A stretch of DNA of 64,000 bases from an uncultured Lachnospiraceae bacterium. Its GTDB lineage: Bacteria > Bacillota > Clostridia > Lachnospirales > Lachnospiraceae. The notes below the pieces were generated by a model, which ran no database searches, had not been told where the DNA came from, and saw nothing but the letters and a program-made list of their open reading frames with translations. Positions 52,112 to 61,144 of the stretch are shown in pieces. The DNA lies in the NCBI GenBank assembly GCA_910579685.1, contig CAJTVN010000020.1, positions 1 through 64,000 on the forward strand, read 5' to 3'. The stretch's first letter is position 1; the number at the start of each line of letters is the position of its first letter. The position numbers and the translations under genes were made by a program.

Positions 52112-52864
52112 GTGAAGCGGGATACGGCGGTTGAGTGGATGACGGAGAATCAGAGCAGGGTATTAAAACTGGTGATGGCAGGAATTTTACTGTTTTCCAT
52201 GTTTGTGGTGGCAAGAGAAGGTGCGGCTTATGTGTTCTCAAATAAGGTGTTGGAATCAGAAACGGGGCCGGCGGCAGGAGAGGAAAGGATCTGTATCGTG
52301 ATCGATGCGGGACACGGAGGGGCGGATCCCGGAAAAGTTGGGATTAACGGCGCCCTGGAGAAGGACGTCAATCTTGAGATCGCTCTTATGCTGAAGAAAT
52401 TTCTGGAGGCGGAGGATTTTACGGTGGTAATGACAAGAGAGGACGAAAACGGGCTGTATGACGAGAACGCTTCCAACAAGAAGGTGCAGGATATGAAAAG
52501 GCGTCTGGAGATCATAGAGAAGGCGGATCCGGCTCTTGTGGTGAGCATTCATCAGAACAGCTACCATGAGGAGTATGTGAAGGGAGCGCAGGTTTTTTAC
52601 TATGCGACCAGTGAAAAGGGCAGGAAGCTCGCAGATATTCTGCAGGAACAGCTTGCACTTCTGGATCCGGAGAACAAGCGGCAGGCAAAGGGAAATGACA
52701 GCTATTATCTGTTGAAAAAGACAGGGAAGCCGATCGTGATCGTGGAGTGCGGTTTTCTCTCCAACCAAAAAGAGGCGGAAAAACTGATGACATCCCTGTA
52801 TCAGGAAAAACTTGCCTGGAACATTCATATGGGAGTCGTGAAATATTTAAACAGTGCCGGATGA
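52112..52864 (+). CDS. N-acetylmuramoyl-L-alanine amidase (amidase_3)
   Basis: A protein of up to 250 residues. One membrane anchor covers about 20-40 (LVMAGILLFSMFVVA). The amidase domain follows, with zinc ligands in IDAGHGGADPG (His), GALEKDVNLEIA (Glu) and VSIHQNS (His) and the catalytic Glu in VECGFLSN. It cuts the link between peptide and muramic acid, and resembles CwlD, which makes muramic-delta-lactam in spore cortex. The start is uncertain: GTG at 52112 has no ribosome binding site, and ATG at 52139 is an alternative. A terminator lies just upstream, so a separate or read-through transcript is needed. Confidence 0.85.
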   Translation: MKRDTAVEWMTENQSRVLKLVMAGILLFSMFVVAREGAAYVFSNKVLESETGPAAGEERICIVIDAGHGGADPGKVGINGALEKDVNLEIALMLKKFLEAEDFTVVMTREDENGLYDENASNKKVQDMKRRLEIIEKADPALVVSIHQNSYHEEYVKGAQVFYYATSEKGRKLADILQEQLALLDPENKRQAKGNDSYYLLKKTGKPIVIVECGFLSNQKEAEKLMTSLYQEKLAWNIHMGVVKYLNSAG

Positions 52865-52935
52865 TCGCTGGAGTTTGATTCCTGCGAGCAATGAGCCAAG
52901 CGGCCGCAAGCAGATATTTGGCGAATGCCGCAAGG

Positions 52936-52972
52936 GTCAACAACCCCCGTTGCCTGCAGCGGGATTGTTGAC
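52936..52972. repeat. Hairpin downstream of the amidase gene
   Basis: GTCAACAA (52936-52943) and TTGTTGAC (52965-52972) pair, with a CCCG/CGGG inner stem. There is no T-run, so it is probably a transcript-end stabilising structure next to the terminator below. Confidence 0.5.
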
Positions 52973-52982
52973 TCCGGGCAAA

Positions 52983-53027
52983 AAAGGTGTGAGGCTGCGG
53001 GAATTGTCCTGTGCCACACACCTTTTG
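52983..53027. terminator. Bidirectional terminator between amidase and kinase-DegV genes
   Basis: AAAAGGTGTG (52983-52992) and CACACCTTTT (53018-53027) pair with a long loop. A-runs lie on one side and T-runs on the other, so it can end both converging transcripts. Confidence 0.7.
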
Positions 53028-53048
53028 TAATATTTATTTGTCCGGGCG

Positions 53049-55742
53049 TCAATCGGTTGTGTTGGATGCCTCGGAGAAAGTAATGTTTACATCATTCCTT
53101 CGCACGAACAGCAGACCGAAGGAGCCGGGGCCGCAGTTGCTTGCGATGGCAGCGGAGGCCTGCTGCAGATAAATGCGCTCGAAGGGGCAGTACTGCCGCA
53201 CCAGATTCTGGATATACTGAAGCTTTTCTTCATCCAGTCCGGCATAGGTGATGAAGAGGATACGCCGGTCTATGTTTTTTGGATTGAGGAGCATTTTACG
53301 GATATAGCGTCTTGCCATGTGCGCAAAGCTGCCGATCTCTATGCCGCTTACGATCATTTTGCTGTTGCGGAGCATGATGATCGGGTGCAGCAGAAGCGCA
53401 TCGCAGAGAATCCGTATTCTTTTGGAAATCTGTCCCGCCTGGCACATCATGTGTGTGTTGTCAATGATAAATGCGGAGGAAATATAATGCCGGAGCCTTT
53501 TGAGCGTCTCCGCGATTTCCGCCCTTGGGACATGATTTTCAGCCATGGAGGCGGCATAGAGCACGGCAAGGCCCATACTGCTTGAGAGATGGCCCGAATC
53601 CAGCACCGTGACATTCTCAAAGGATTTTGCCGCTTCAAGGGCGTTCTGGTAGCCCTGGCTGGTGTGTCTGGCCATGGTAATGTGTATCACGTTCTGGGCC
53701 TCTGTCAGATTCTGAGCAAAAAACCTTTCGTAATCCTCCACGTCCGGAGCCTGGGAAAGGCCGGTTTTCCCGCTGGCCATATGAGAGAGCAGCTCGTCCG
53801 GGCTTAGCTCCAGATTATCCAGAAACCGCCCGTGCTCTGTACGGACATAGTAGGGACATACGGAAATGCCAAATTCCCGGATCAGAGCCTGCGGAAGATC
53901 GCACACACTGTCCGTGGTGATCATGAGAGATCTTCTTCTGGCCTGCTCAAAGATAAGAATGTCTTTCCCAATCTCCGACTGATTGGCCTGCTCATTCATT
54001 GTGATCAGTTCTTTTGGAAGAATACTGAGGATTGCAGCCTCAAGCAGTGCGCCGCTGACGGGTTTTGCCAGATAGCCTGCAAACCCTTCCCTGTGGTAGA
54101 GAAGCTTGTTGTTGCTTCCCGCATTGGCGGTGAGCGCAATCACGGGAACATTTTGACACAATCCGCCGGGCTGTGTGCGCAGGGCGTGAAGGCATTCGAT
54201 TCCGTCCATTTCGGGCATCAGATGATCCATGAGAATTGCGTCATAATGCTGATACTGCGTCAGCTTAAGGCATTGTGCAGCGCTGGGCGCCGTGTCAATC
54301 TGAACCTTTGTCTGCGCAAGGAGCTTTTGCACCACCTTCAGATTCATGTCGTTGTCGTCCACCACCAGTATATGGGCGTCCGGAGCCTCAAAGCTCTGAT
54401 GATACTGTTCTCCCTCGCGGACTCTGGAACGGGAAGCCAGTGTAAAGGCTCCAAGCTCCCTGCCGTCCACGATATCTTGCTCCAGTGTGACGACAAAGGT
54501 GGAGCCTTTGGTGTAAACACTGTTGACACTGATCTCTCCGCCCATCAGCCCCACCAGCTGGTGAACAATGCTGAGTCCGAGGCCGGTTCCCTCGATATGA
54601 CGGTTTCTCTCCTCGTCCACCCGTTTAAACGCATTGAAAATGTAGGGTATGTTTTCCTTCTTTACACCCTGTCCGGTATCCTCCACGGAATACCAGACGC
54701 GTACCCGGTTCAGGCCCAGGCGTTCGCACCGGACAGAAAGGCAGACAGAGCCCTCGAAGGTGTATTTTACCGCATTGTTGAGCAGATTGATCAAAACCTG
54801 CTTGATCCGGATCTCATCTCCGCAGAGCATGCTTGGAATGGAGGGATCCACGTGCAGCTGGAATTCCAGGCCCTTTTCCTTTGCCTTGATCCAGATCATA
54901 TTCACGATTTCCGAAAAAAGAGCCCCTGTCTCATAGGAAACGTTCACGATCTCCATTTTTCCGGATTTGATTTTGGACAGATCCAGAATATCATTGATAA
55001 GAGTCAGAAGCATTTTGCTTGCGCCCTGAATATTTCTTGCGTTTTCGGCCACTTCCTGTGAGATGTCGCCCCGGAGAATGATCTCGTTTAAACCGATAAT
55101 CGTGTTGATGGGAGTGCGGATTTCGTGACTCATACTGGAGAAAAAATGATTCTCCGCCTGGTTCAGCTCCTCGATCTCCTTTTTCTGCTGTCTGGTAAGC
55201 TCGTTTTCCTCCTCGTAAAGCCTGGTCAGAAACAGGAGAAGGACGCTGGTCAGCGCACCTACCAGAATGACGGAAGCAGCGGAATCAAGGAAGGAATGGC
55301 GCCGGGTATTCTGCGCTACAAATTCCGGGAAATACAGGGCCGCATAGTAGCACAGCAGCGTCTCCGCCGAACAGAGCAGGAAAAAGGCTCCCTTGCGCCT
55401 GCCTTCCAGAGTAATGCTGATATAGATAAAACAGAGCACAAACCATTCGGGCATCCCGCTGTAAAAGCCGCCCGCCGTAAAAAAACTCAGAGGAAAAAGA
55501 AAGAGAAGCAATACGGAAATAACGGTTGCGCCCGTATGAATACAATCCTTTCGAATGCTGATCTTTACAATTAGGGAGATACAGACAAGGCTGGCCGCCA
55601 GAATCAACAGGTTTACAAAATTCTTGCCCATTGGAAGAATGATAATCAGCGCAGCCATACATACGCCCGTCACCACGCGGAACATCCGCTCCTGCAGACT
55701 GATTCTGTGATCAAAGATTATTTCAAACCATTTTTTCAACAC
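53049..55742 (-). CDS. Hybrid histidine kinase with receiver and C-terminal DegV domain
   Basis: An 897-residue fusion. Six or so membrane helices fill the first 180 residues. The kinase has H206 in SHEIRTPINTIIG, N-box LLNNAVKY, G1 DTGQGV and G2 GTGLGLSI. The receiver has D506 in ILMDHLMPEMDG. From about residue 603 to the end lies a complete DegV (EDD) domain, with ITTDSVCDLP, a GLSQAP block and GPGSFGLLF. DegV proteins bind fatty acids and serve fatty-acid kinases. The GTG at 55742 follows AGGAGG at nine bases and overlaps the previous gene by 20 bases. No frameshift or stop separates the parts. Lipid sensing or a fatty-acid-gated phosphorelay is my inference. Confidence 0.88.
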   Translation of the reverse strand: MLKKWFEIIFDHRISLQERMFRVVTGVCMAALIIILPMGKNFVNLLILAASLVCISLIVKISIRKDCIHTGATVISVLLLFLFPLSFFTAGGFYSGMPEWFVLCFIYISITLEGRRKGAFFLLCSAETLLCYYAALYFPEFVAQNTRRHSFLDSAASVILVGALTSVLLLFLTRLYEEENELTRQQKKEIEELNQAENHFFSSMSHEIRTPINTIIGLNEIILRGDISQEVAENARNIQGASKMLLTLINDILDLSKIKSGKMEIVNVSYETGALFSEIVNMIWIKAKEKGLEFQLHVDPSIPSMLCGDEIRIKQVLINLLNNAVKYTFEGSVCLSVRCERLGLNRVRVWYSVEDTGQGVKKENIPYIFNAFKRVDEERNRHIEGTGLGLSIVHQLVGLMGGEISVNSVYTKGSTFVVTLEQDIVDGRELGAFTLASRSRVREGEQYHQSFEAPDAHILVVDDNDMNLKVVQKLLAQTKVQIDTAPSAAQCLKLTQYQHYDAILMDHLMPEMDGIECLHALRTQPGGLCQNVPVIALTANAGSNNKLLYHREGFAGYLAKPVSGALLEAAILSILPKELITMNEQANQSEIGKDILIFEQARRRSLMITTDSVCDLPQALIREFGISVCPYYVRTEHGRFLDNLELSPDELLSHMASGKTGLSQAPDVEDYERFFAQNLTEAQNVIHITMARHTSQGYQNALEAAKSFENVTVLDSGHLSSSMGLAVLYAASMAENHVPRAEIAETLKRLRHYISSAFIIDNTHMMCQAGQISKRIRILCDALLLHPIIMLRNSKMIVSGIEIGSFAHMARRYIRKMLLNPKNIDRRILFITYAGLDEEKLQYIQNLVRQYCPFERIYLQQASAAIASNCGPGSFGLLFVRRNDVNITFSEASNTTD

Positions 55743-58308
55743 CTGGCGTTTCCTCCTGTCTTTCAAGTAATCCGGCAATGCTCCCGCAGACCTGGTCATA
55801 GAGAGCGAGGAGAGGGGGGTGATTCTGGCGGATATAGTCCGTATCCCCTTTCTTTCCCGCCTGCTCTAAGGCCTTTGCCTGTTCGGAGAGCAGCTCCGCT
55901 CCAATGGTAAGCGAGGTGCTTTTCAGGGCGTGGACCTTGACGGCGTAATCCGCCCAGTTGGCGGCTTCATAGAGGGAGACAATTTCCGCTTTCTTTTCCC
56001 CGCCCTGCTCGCAGAACATCTGCAGCATTTCCCAATAGAAATCCTCCTCCCCGGCACAGTAATCCAGCCCAAGATGCACGTTAATGCCGGCCTGGAGAAG
56101 AGCGTCAAAGGGTGTGCCCGGCTCTTGCGCCGCGTTTTCCTCTTGCGGCACTGCGGCCTGCGAGGCGGCGGGCTGGACAGCGGTTTGAGGCTCCGCTGCG
56201 GCGGCGGGGACATCATCCTGCCGCACGGGTACCGGACTGACAGGCGCCGTTCCGTACTGAATGCAGTTCTTTGGGAGAACCTTTCGCAGCACACGTTCCA
56301 GGACGGCGCGCTCGATTGGTTTTGGTATGAATTCCGTGAATCCCTCGCTGCGGAACATTTCCCTTGCGCCGCTTAGGGTGTTGGCGGTCAGGGCGATCAC
56401 AGGAAGATCCTGATAGATTCCGCCCTCCATCTCCCGGATTTTCCGGAGTGTTTCCACGCCGTCAAATCCGGGCATCATATGATCCAGAAAAATAACGTCA
56501 TAGGAAATGTCGCTGCAGCGCCGGATGGCATCTCTTCCGCTCGGACAGGTATCCACCTGGATTCCGTAACTTCCAAGCACTCCCTTTGCGACCACGAGAT
56601 TCATTTCCTCGTCGTCAACGGCAAGGGCGCGCACGCCCACGCAGGAGAATGGCCTGCGGCCTGCGGCCTGCGCTTCCTCAAAACCATTTTCCTTCATCTC
56701 GCCGTTTAAAAGATTCACCACGGAAAGGGCAAAGAAGGGTTTGCGGATCACCAGAAGACGGCTGCCCGTATCAGGCAGAAAATTGCGTTCCGCAATCACC
56801 ACTACCCTGAGCGTGTCCGCCAGCTCTTCATAATATGAGCAGTTTTCCTCGTATTCGGACTGTGCGATAAACACGTGAGTCAGAGGATGGCTGCGCTGCA
56901 GTTTTAAGAGCCCCTCAAAATTGTGAGCCTGGTAACCCTCGATCCCCAGACCTTCCACCATATGTAAAATCATGTTGTCATAATATTTCCTGATTTCGTC
57001 ACAGCTGTAGCGCTCCGGACGGAAATAGCATGCGATACACAGTCGCTCCACATCATGAATGAGCATGGTCGGCGTGTAGTCAGCCACCTCCTGGGGGATG
57101 GCGATATGAACCTGAAGGCCCTGCAGCCCTTTGCTGTCAAAATAGATAAAACCGCCCATCGCATGGAGCAGGCCCCGGGCAATGGGAAGACCCAGCCCCA
57201 GTCCGCCGGCAAAGCGGCTGCTTCCGGAATCCGCCTGGTAAAAATCATCGCACATCTGTGCCAGCTGAGAGGCTGTCATGCCTATTCCCGTATCGCTGAT
57301 ATCTATGATCAGATTGATTCCGTAGCTCTCCCGGCGGAACCCGATACAGACGTTTATCCCGCCCTCCTCCGTGAACTTGAGGGAATTCTCCAGAAGGATT
57401 TTCAGAACGTGGGAAAGCTTTTCTGCGTCCCCGATAAGGACGGCGGGCATTTTCGGATCCATGTCAAACACCATTTCCAGCTGATGTATGTTGCTCTGCA
57501 TGGCCGCCATGGTAATCACGTCATTGAGCACCGATGTGATCATATACGGCTCTTTTGACGGGGTCAGCGTACCCTCTGCGATCTCCGTATAGTCCAGCAT
57601 GTTATTGATCTGGTTGGTGAGACGTTTTCCGGCCAGCTGGATGGACCGCACGTCCTCTCGGACCTCCTTAGAAACGTCTTTTTCCAGGATGACCTCGCTG
57701 ATGCCGAGCACCATGTTGATGGGTGTGCGCAGCTCATGGGACACATTGGACAGAAACTCGGCATTCTGCCGCCCTGCGGTTTCCAGCTGGGACAGGATGC
57801 CCGCCTGCAGATCCCGGTCCTCGCACCTTCGGTTGATGCGGTACAGGGCAATGGCCGCAGAGCCCGCCACCACGGTTGCGCCGAAACCAAGACGAACCAC
57901 GTCCCGCGGCCCCATGTCCGGATGGATGGTATGCAGGAAAAAGAAATGGTAGAGAAGCTCTGTCAGATAGAGCGCAATCGTTATATACGGCAGCTTTTTT
58001 TTGTCAAACATGGAAAAAATAAGAAGTATCATGCAGGCAACGGCAGGGATGTCAAAGAGAATCACATTGTGAACCCCAAAGAAAAAGAAACCGATCATCA
58101 AAAGGCCGGCGCACAAGTTTTCATAAAAGTTCTCGGACCCCACCCTTGCGATATGGAAAAACCATACCAGGGAATTGCCCACCACGATGATCGGAACCAT
58201 CCAGAGTTCCCAGGACATGGACAGGGTGAGCAGGATCAGCATGGTGCCAAACATAGTGACTATGCAGGCCAGAAGAAGGTGGATGCTTGTCTGACTTCTC
58301 TCTCTCAT
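55723..58308 (-). CDS. Hybrid histidine kinase with receiver and HPt domain
   Basis: An 861-residue sensor. About six membrane helices occupy residues 8-165. The kinase core has H191 in SHELRTPINMVLG and G2 GGLGLGLPIARG. A degenerate receiver-like segment of about 120 residues follows (around 420-540), then a true receiver with D609 in VIFLDHMMPGFDG. A Pro/Ala-rich linker leads to an HPt domain with H793 in VHALKSTSLTIGA. The parts allow a four-step phosphorelay within one protein. Its start overlaps the stop of the lone receiver gene, and its stop overlaps the kinase-DegV gene. Confidence 0.9.
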   Translation of the reverse strand: MRERSQTSIHLLLACIVTMFGTMLILLTLSMSWELWMVPIIVVGNSLVWFFHIARVGSENFYENLCAGLLMIGFFFFGVHNVILFDIPAVACMILLIFSMFDKKKLPYITIALYLTELLYHFFFLHTIHPDMGPRDVVRLGFGATVVAGSAAIALYRINRRCEDRDLQAGILSQLETAGRQNAEFLSNVSHELRTPINMVLGISEVILEKDVSKEVREDVRSIQLAGKRLTNQINNMLDYTEIAEGTLTPSKEPYMITSVLNDVITMAAMQSNIHQLEMVFDMDPKMPAVLIGDAEKLSHVLKILLENSLKFTEEGGINVCIGFRRESYGINLIIDISDTGIGMTASQLAQMCDDFYQADSGSSRFAGGLGLGLPIARGLLHAMGGFIYFDSKGLQGLQVHIAIPQEVADYTPTMLIHDVERLCIACYFRPERYSCDEIRKYYDNMILHMVEGLGIEGYQAHNFEGLLKLQRSHPLTHVFIAQSEYEENCSYYEELADTLRVVVIAERNFLPDTGSRLLVIRKPFFALSVVNLLNGEMKENGFEEAQAAGRRPFSCVGVRALAVDDEEMNLVVAKGVLGSYGIQVDTCPSGRDAIRRCSDISYDVIFLDHMMPGFDGVETLRKIREMEGGIYQDLPVIALTANTLSGAREMFRSEGFTEFIPKPIERAVLERVLRKVLPKNCIQYGTAPVSPVPVRQDDVPAAAAEPQTAVQPAASQAAVPQEENAAQEPGTPFDALLQAGINVHLGLDYCAGEEDFYWEMLQMFCEQGGEKKAEIVSLYEAANWADYAVKVHALKSTSLTIGAELLSEQAKALEQAGKKGDTDYIRQNHPPLLALYDQVCGSIAGLLERQEETPGVEKMV

Positions 58309-58667
58309 TTTTTCTCAAGCCCCATTGCGATGCGCCTGAGGAGCTCCTGCGGGGTAAAGGGCTTTTTTAGGTAATTGACCGCTCCTAACATGATGGCGTT
58401 TAAAACGTCGTCCTCATCCCCGGAGGCTGTCAGAAAAATAACGGGGATATCAATCGCAAGCCCTTTCATGCGTTTAAAGGTCTCAAGCCCGTCCATCTCC
58501 GGCATCGCTATATCAAGAAGGATCATGTCGGCCCGTTCGCCCTTAAGCTTATCAAGCGCCTCAAGGCCTGACCGGGCAAGGAGTACGTCGTATTCCTTCT
58601 CCAGGATCCGTTTTGTCCTCTTCAGATTCATTTCGTCATCGTCCACTACTAAAATACATTTTTGCAT
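58305..58667 (-). CDS. Stand-alone receiver (CheY-like) protein
   Basis: A 120-residue single receiver domain with D9-D10-D11, phospho-site D52 in MILLDIAMPEMDG, T in FLTASGDED and K in YLKKPFTPQ. It has no output domain, so it probably passes phosphate between the two hybrid kinases encoded downstream or acts on another protein. AAAGGAGG precedes the ATG. It is the first gene of the three-gene operon. Confidence 0.92.
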   Translation of the reverse strand: MQKCILVVDDDEMNLKRTKRILEKEYDVLLARSGLEALDKLKGERADMILLDIAMPEMDGLETFKRMKGLAIDIPVIFLTASGDEDDVLNAIMLGAVNYLKKPFTPQELLRRIAMGLEKK

Positions 58668-58833
58668 ACAGCTGCCTCCTTTTTGCCTGGAGATTTATGA
58701 TCTCCGCAAATCAATTTTAAAATAGGATTCCAATAAAATCAAGTCCAATCATGCTGCGGAGCAATCATACTAGTCAAACGAAAAAAAATGTGATAAAGTA
58801 TATTTTGACACAGAAACTTAAGGAAATCGAAAA

Positions 58834-59922
58834 ATGAAAACAAAAGTTGTCAGGATCGATGAAAATAATATAGATATGAAGGTCATTGAGGAAGCCGGAA
58901 GGATTCTGAAAAGGGGCGGCCTGGTGGCGTTTCCCACGGAGACCGTGTACGGACTTGGAGGGGACGCCCTGAGCGGGGAATCTTCCGCCAGAATCTATGC
59001 GGCAAAGGGGCGGCCCAGCGATAACCCGCTGATCATCCATATTGCGGATATGGATGATCTTTGTGCGATTGCACGGAACGTGCCTGCGGGGGCTTATCTT
59101 CTGGCGGACAGATACTGGCCGGGACCGCTTACCATGATTTTTCACAAGGCGGATATTGTGCCGAATGCCACAACCGGAGGCCTGGAAACCGTGGCGGTGC
59201 GGATGCCCTCCCATAAGACGGCCAGGGCGCTGATTCGTGCGGCGGGAGGCTTTGTGGCGGCCCCGAGCGCCAACCGTTCCGGCAGGCCAAGCCCAACCCT
59301 GGCAAAGTATGTGATCGAGGATCTGGACGGACGGGTGGATCTGATCATCGACGGCGGACCGGCGCAGATCGGCCTGGAATCCACGATCGTTGACTTTACC
59401 GAACCGGAGCCCGTGATCCTGCGTCCGGGATATATCACGCAGGACATGATCAGGGAGGTCGCGGGGCAGGTGCAGACGGACCGGACCGTGATGGAAGCGG
59501 ATTCGGGACAGGCTCCCAGGGCTCCGGGTATGAAATACAGGCATTATGCGCCAAAGGGCAGTCTCTTTCTCGTACAGGGAGCGGCGGATCAGGTGTGTGC
59601 ATATATTAATGAACAGACCGCCCTGAAGAGAAGGCAGGGGGTCAGGACCGGAGTGATCGCCGCCCAGGAGACGGCGGAGCGGTATACGGCGGATGTGGTG
59701 AAAAGCATGGGAAAACGCCATGACGGGGAGACGGCAGCAAGAGAGCTGTTTCGTATCCTCAGGGAATTCGATGAGGAAAACGCAGAGTTCATCTATGCGG
59801 AATTCTTTGAGGGACAGGGAGTGGGAGAAGCGGTTATGAACCGGCTTTTGAAGGCGGCAGGCCATCAGATCATACAGGCGGATACAGACAAAAAACAGGA
59901 TCAGAAAGGAGAGAGGACATGA
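58834..59922 (+). CDS. ywlC: L-threonylcarbamoyladenylate synthase (Sua5/YwlC type)
   Basis: A 362-residue enzyme that makes threonylcarbamoyl-AMP for the t6A modification of tRNA. The YrdC domain covers about 15-205, with GGLVAFPTETVYGLGGDAL, KGRPSDNPLIIHI and APSANRSGRPSPT. The C-terminal Sua5 domain follows, with APGMKYRHYAP. Two-domain length is normal for the Sua5 form. AAGGAAATC lies before the ATG. The stop overlaps the start of rpiB. Confidence 0.93.
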   Translation: MKTKVVRIDENNIDMKVIEEAGRILKRGGLVAFPTETVYGLGGDALSGESSARIYAAKGRPSDNPLIIHIADMDDLCAIARNVPAGAYLLADRYWPGPLTMIFHKADIVPNATTGGLETVAVRMPSHKTARALIRAAGGFVAAPSANRSGRPSPTLAKYVIEDLDGRVDLIIDGGPAQIGLESTIVDFTEPEPVILRPGYITQDMIREVAGQVQTDRTVMEADSGQAPRAPGMKYRHYAPKGSLFLVQGAADQVCAYINEQTALKRRQGVRTGVIAAQETAERYTADVVKSMGKRHDGETAARELFRILREFDEENAEFIYAEFFEGQGVGEAVMNRLLKAAGHQIIQADTDKKQDQKGERT

Positions 59923-60350
59923 TGATAGCGCTTGGAAGCGATCATGGAGGGTATGACCTCAAGGTACAGGTCATGAAGCATTTGGAGGAGAGGGGGATAG
60001 AATACAAGGATTTCGGGTGCTTTGACAAGAGCTCCTGCGACTATCCGGAATTTGGACAGGCTGCGGCCCGGGCGGTTGCGGAGGGGGCCTGCGAAAAAGG
60101 AATCGTGATCTGCACCACCGGAATAGGGATTTCCATAGCGGCAAACAAGATAAGGGGGGTGCGCTGCGCCCTGTGCACGGACGCCTATCTGGCAAAGATG
60201 ACGAGGCTTCACAATGACGCCAACGTTCTGGCCATGGGAGGCGGTTTCACCGGACCTAATCTTGCTATGGAGATCGTGGATGCTTTCCTTGACACGGAGT
60301 TTTCGAAAGGGGAGAATCATATCAGGAGAATCGCAAAGATCGAGTCCTGA
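59919..60350 (+). CDS. rpiB: Ribose-5-phosphate isomerase B
   Basis: A 143-residue isomerase of the RpiB/LacAB family. The catalytic Cys lies in CTTGIGISIAANK. Further blocks are MIALGSDHGGYDLK, DYPEFGQAAA and HNDANVLAMGG. It interconverts ribose-5-phosphate and ribulose-5-phosphate. Two consecutive ATGs (59919 and 59922) are available after AAAGGAGAG. It is translationally coupled to ywlC. Confidence 0.93.
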   Translation: MMIALGSDHGGYDLKVQVMKHLEERGIEYKDFGCFDKSSCDYPEFGQAAARAVAEGACEKGIVICTTGIGISIAANKIRGVRCALCTDAYLAKMTRLHNDANVLAMGGGFTGPNLAMEIVDAFLDTEFSKGENHIRRIAKIES

Positions 60351-60402
60351 CGGGAGAGAAACGGACGGGAGTATAAAAACAAAGGATGAGAATGTGGAGG
60401 TA

Positions 60403-60428
60403 AGATTGAAAATTGAAATTTTCAATCT
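60403..60428 (+). repeat. 11-bp perfect hairpin upstream of upp
   Basis: AGATTGAAAAT (60403-60413) and ATTTTCAATCT (60418-60428) flank TGAA. It lies in the rpiB-upp gap, 60 bases before the upp start. No T-run follows. It could be an operator or an mRNA element. Confidence 0.55.
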
Positions 60429-60488
60429 ACGCATTTGGGCCTATTCCCACATGGGAAGGGCGCATGCGGGAAAGGCATGGGTATAAAA

Positions 60489-61118
60489 ATGGCAAGAACA
60501 ATTATTATGGATCATCCGCTGATCCAGCACAAGATCGGATATATCAGAAGAATCGAGACCGGAACCAAGGATTTCAGACAGACAATCGGCGAGATTGCCA
60601 TGCTGATCTGTTACGAGGCCACCAGGGATCTGCCGCTGACGGATGTGAAGATTGAGACGCCCATCTGCGAAACCACGGTGAAGGAGCTTAAGGGAAAGAA
60701 AATGGCTATCGTGCCGATCCTGCGGGCGGGGCTAGGCATGGTGGACGGAATGCTGAACCTGATTCCGGCGGCAAAGATCGGCCATATCGGTCTCTACCGG
60801 GATCCGGAAACCTTAAAGCCGGTTGAATATTACTGCAAGCTTCCGGCGGACTGTGCGGAGAGAGAAGTGTTTGTGGTGGATCCCATGCTTGCAACCGGCG
60901 GCTCCTCGGTGGCGGCGATCCAGATGCTCAAGGACAAGGGATGCCAGAACATTCATTTTATGTGCATTATTGCGGCGCCTGAGGGGATCAGGGCCATGCA
61001 GGAGGCGCATCCTGATGTGGATGTCTATGTAGGAGCCCTGGATGAAAAGCTCAATGACCACGGTTATATTGTGCCTGGCCTTGGCGATGCCGGGGACAGA
61101 ATTTTCGGCACGAAATAA
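60489..61118 (+). CDS. upp: Uracil phosphoribosyltransferase
   Basis: A 209-residue enzyme of exactly family length, joining uracil and PRPP to give UMP. Visible are TKDFRQTIGEIAMLICYEA, VPILRAGLGMVDG, the PRPP loop VVDPMLATGGSS and the uracil-binding GDAGDRIFGT. The ATG at 60489 gives the usual N-terminus MARTIIMDHP. The Shine-Dalgarno GGAAAGG is rather far away; an in-frame ATG at 60477 is an alternative. Confidence 0.95.
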   Translation: MARTIIMDHPLIQHKIGYIRRIETGTKDFRQTIGEIAMLICYEATRDLPLTDVKIETPICETTVKELKGKKMAIVPILRAGLGMVDGMLNLIPAAKIGHIGLYRDPETLKPVEYYCKLPADCAEREVFVVDPMLATGGSSVAAIQMLKDKGCQNIHFMCIIAAPEGIRAMQEAHPDVDVYVGALDEKLNDHGYIVPGLGDAGDRIFGTK

Positions 61119-61144
61119 GGGTGCGAAAGGCGGGTGAACCACAG

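Noticed and set aside
53832..55061. 409-residue plus-strand open frame
   Set aside because: It lies opposite the kinase and receiver parts of the kinase-DegV gene and shows no protein motif or ribosome binding site.
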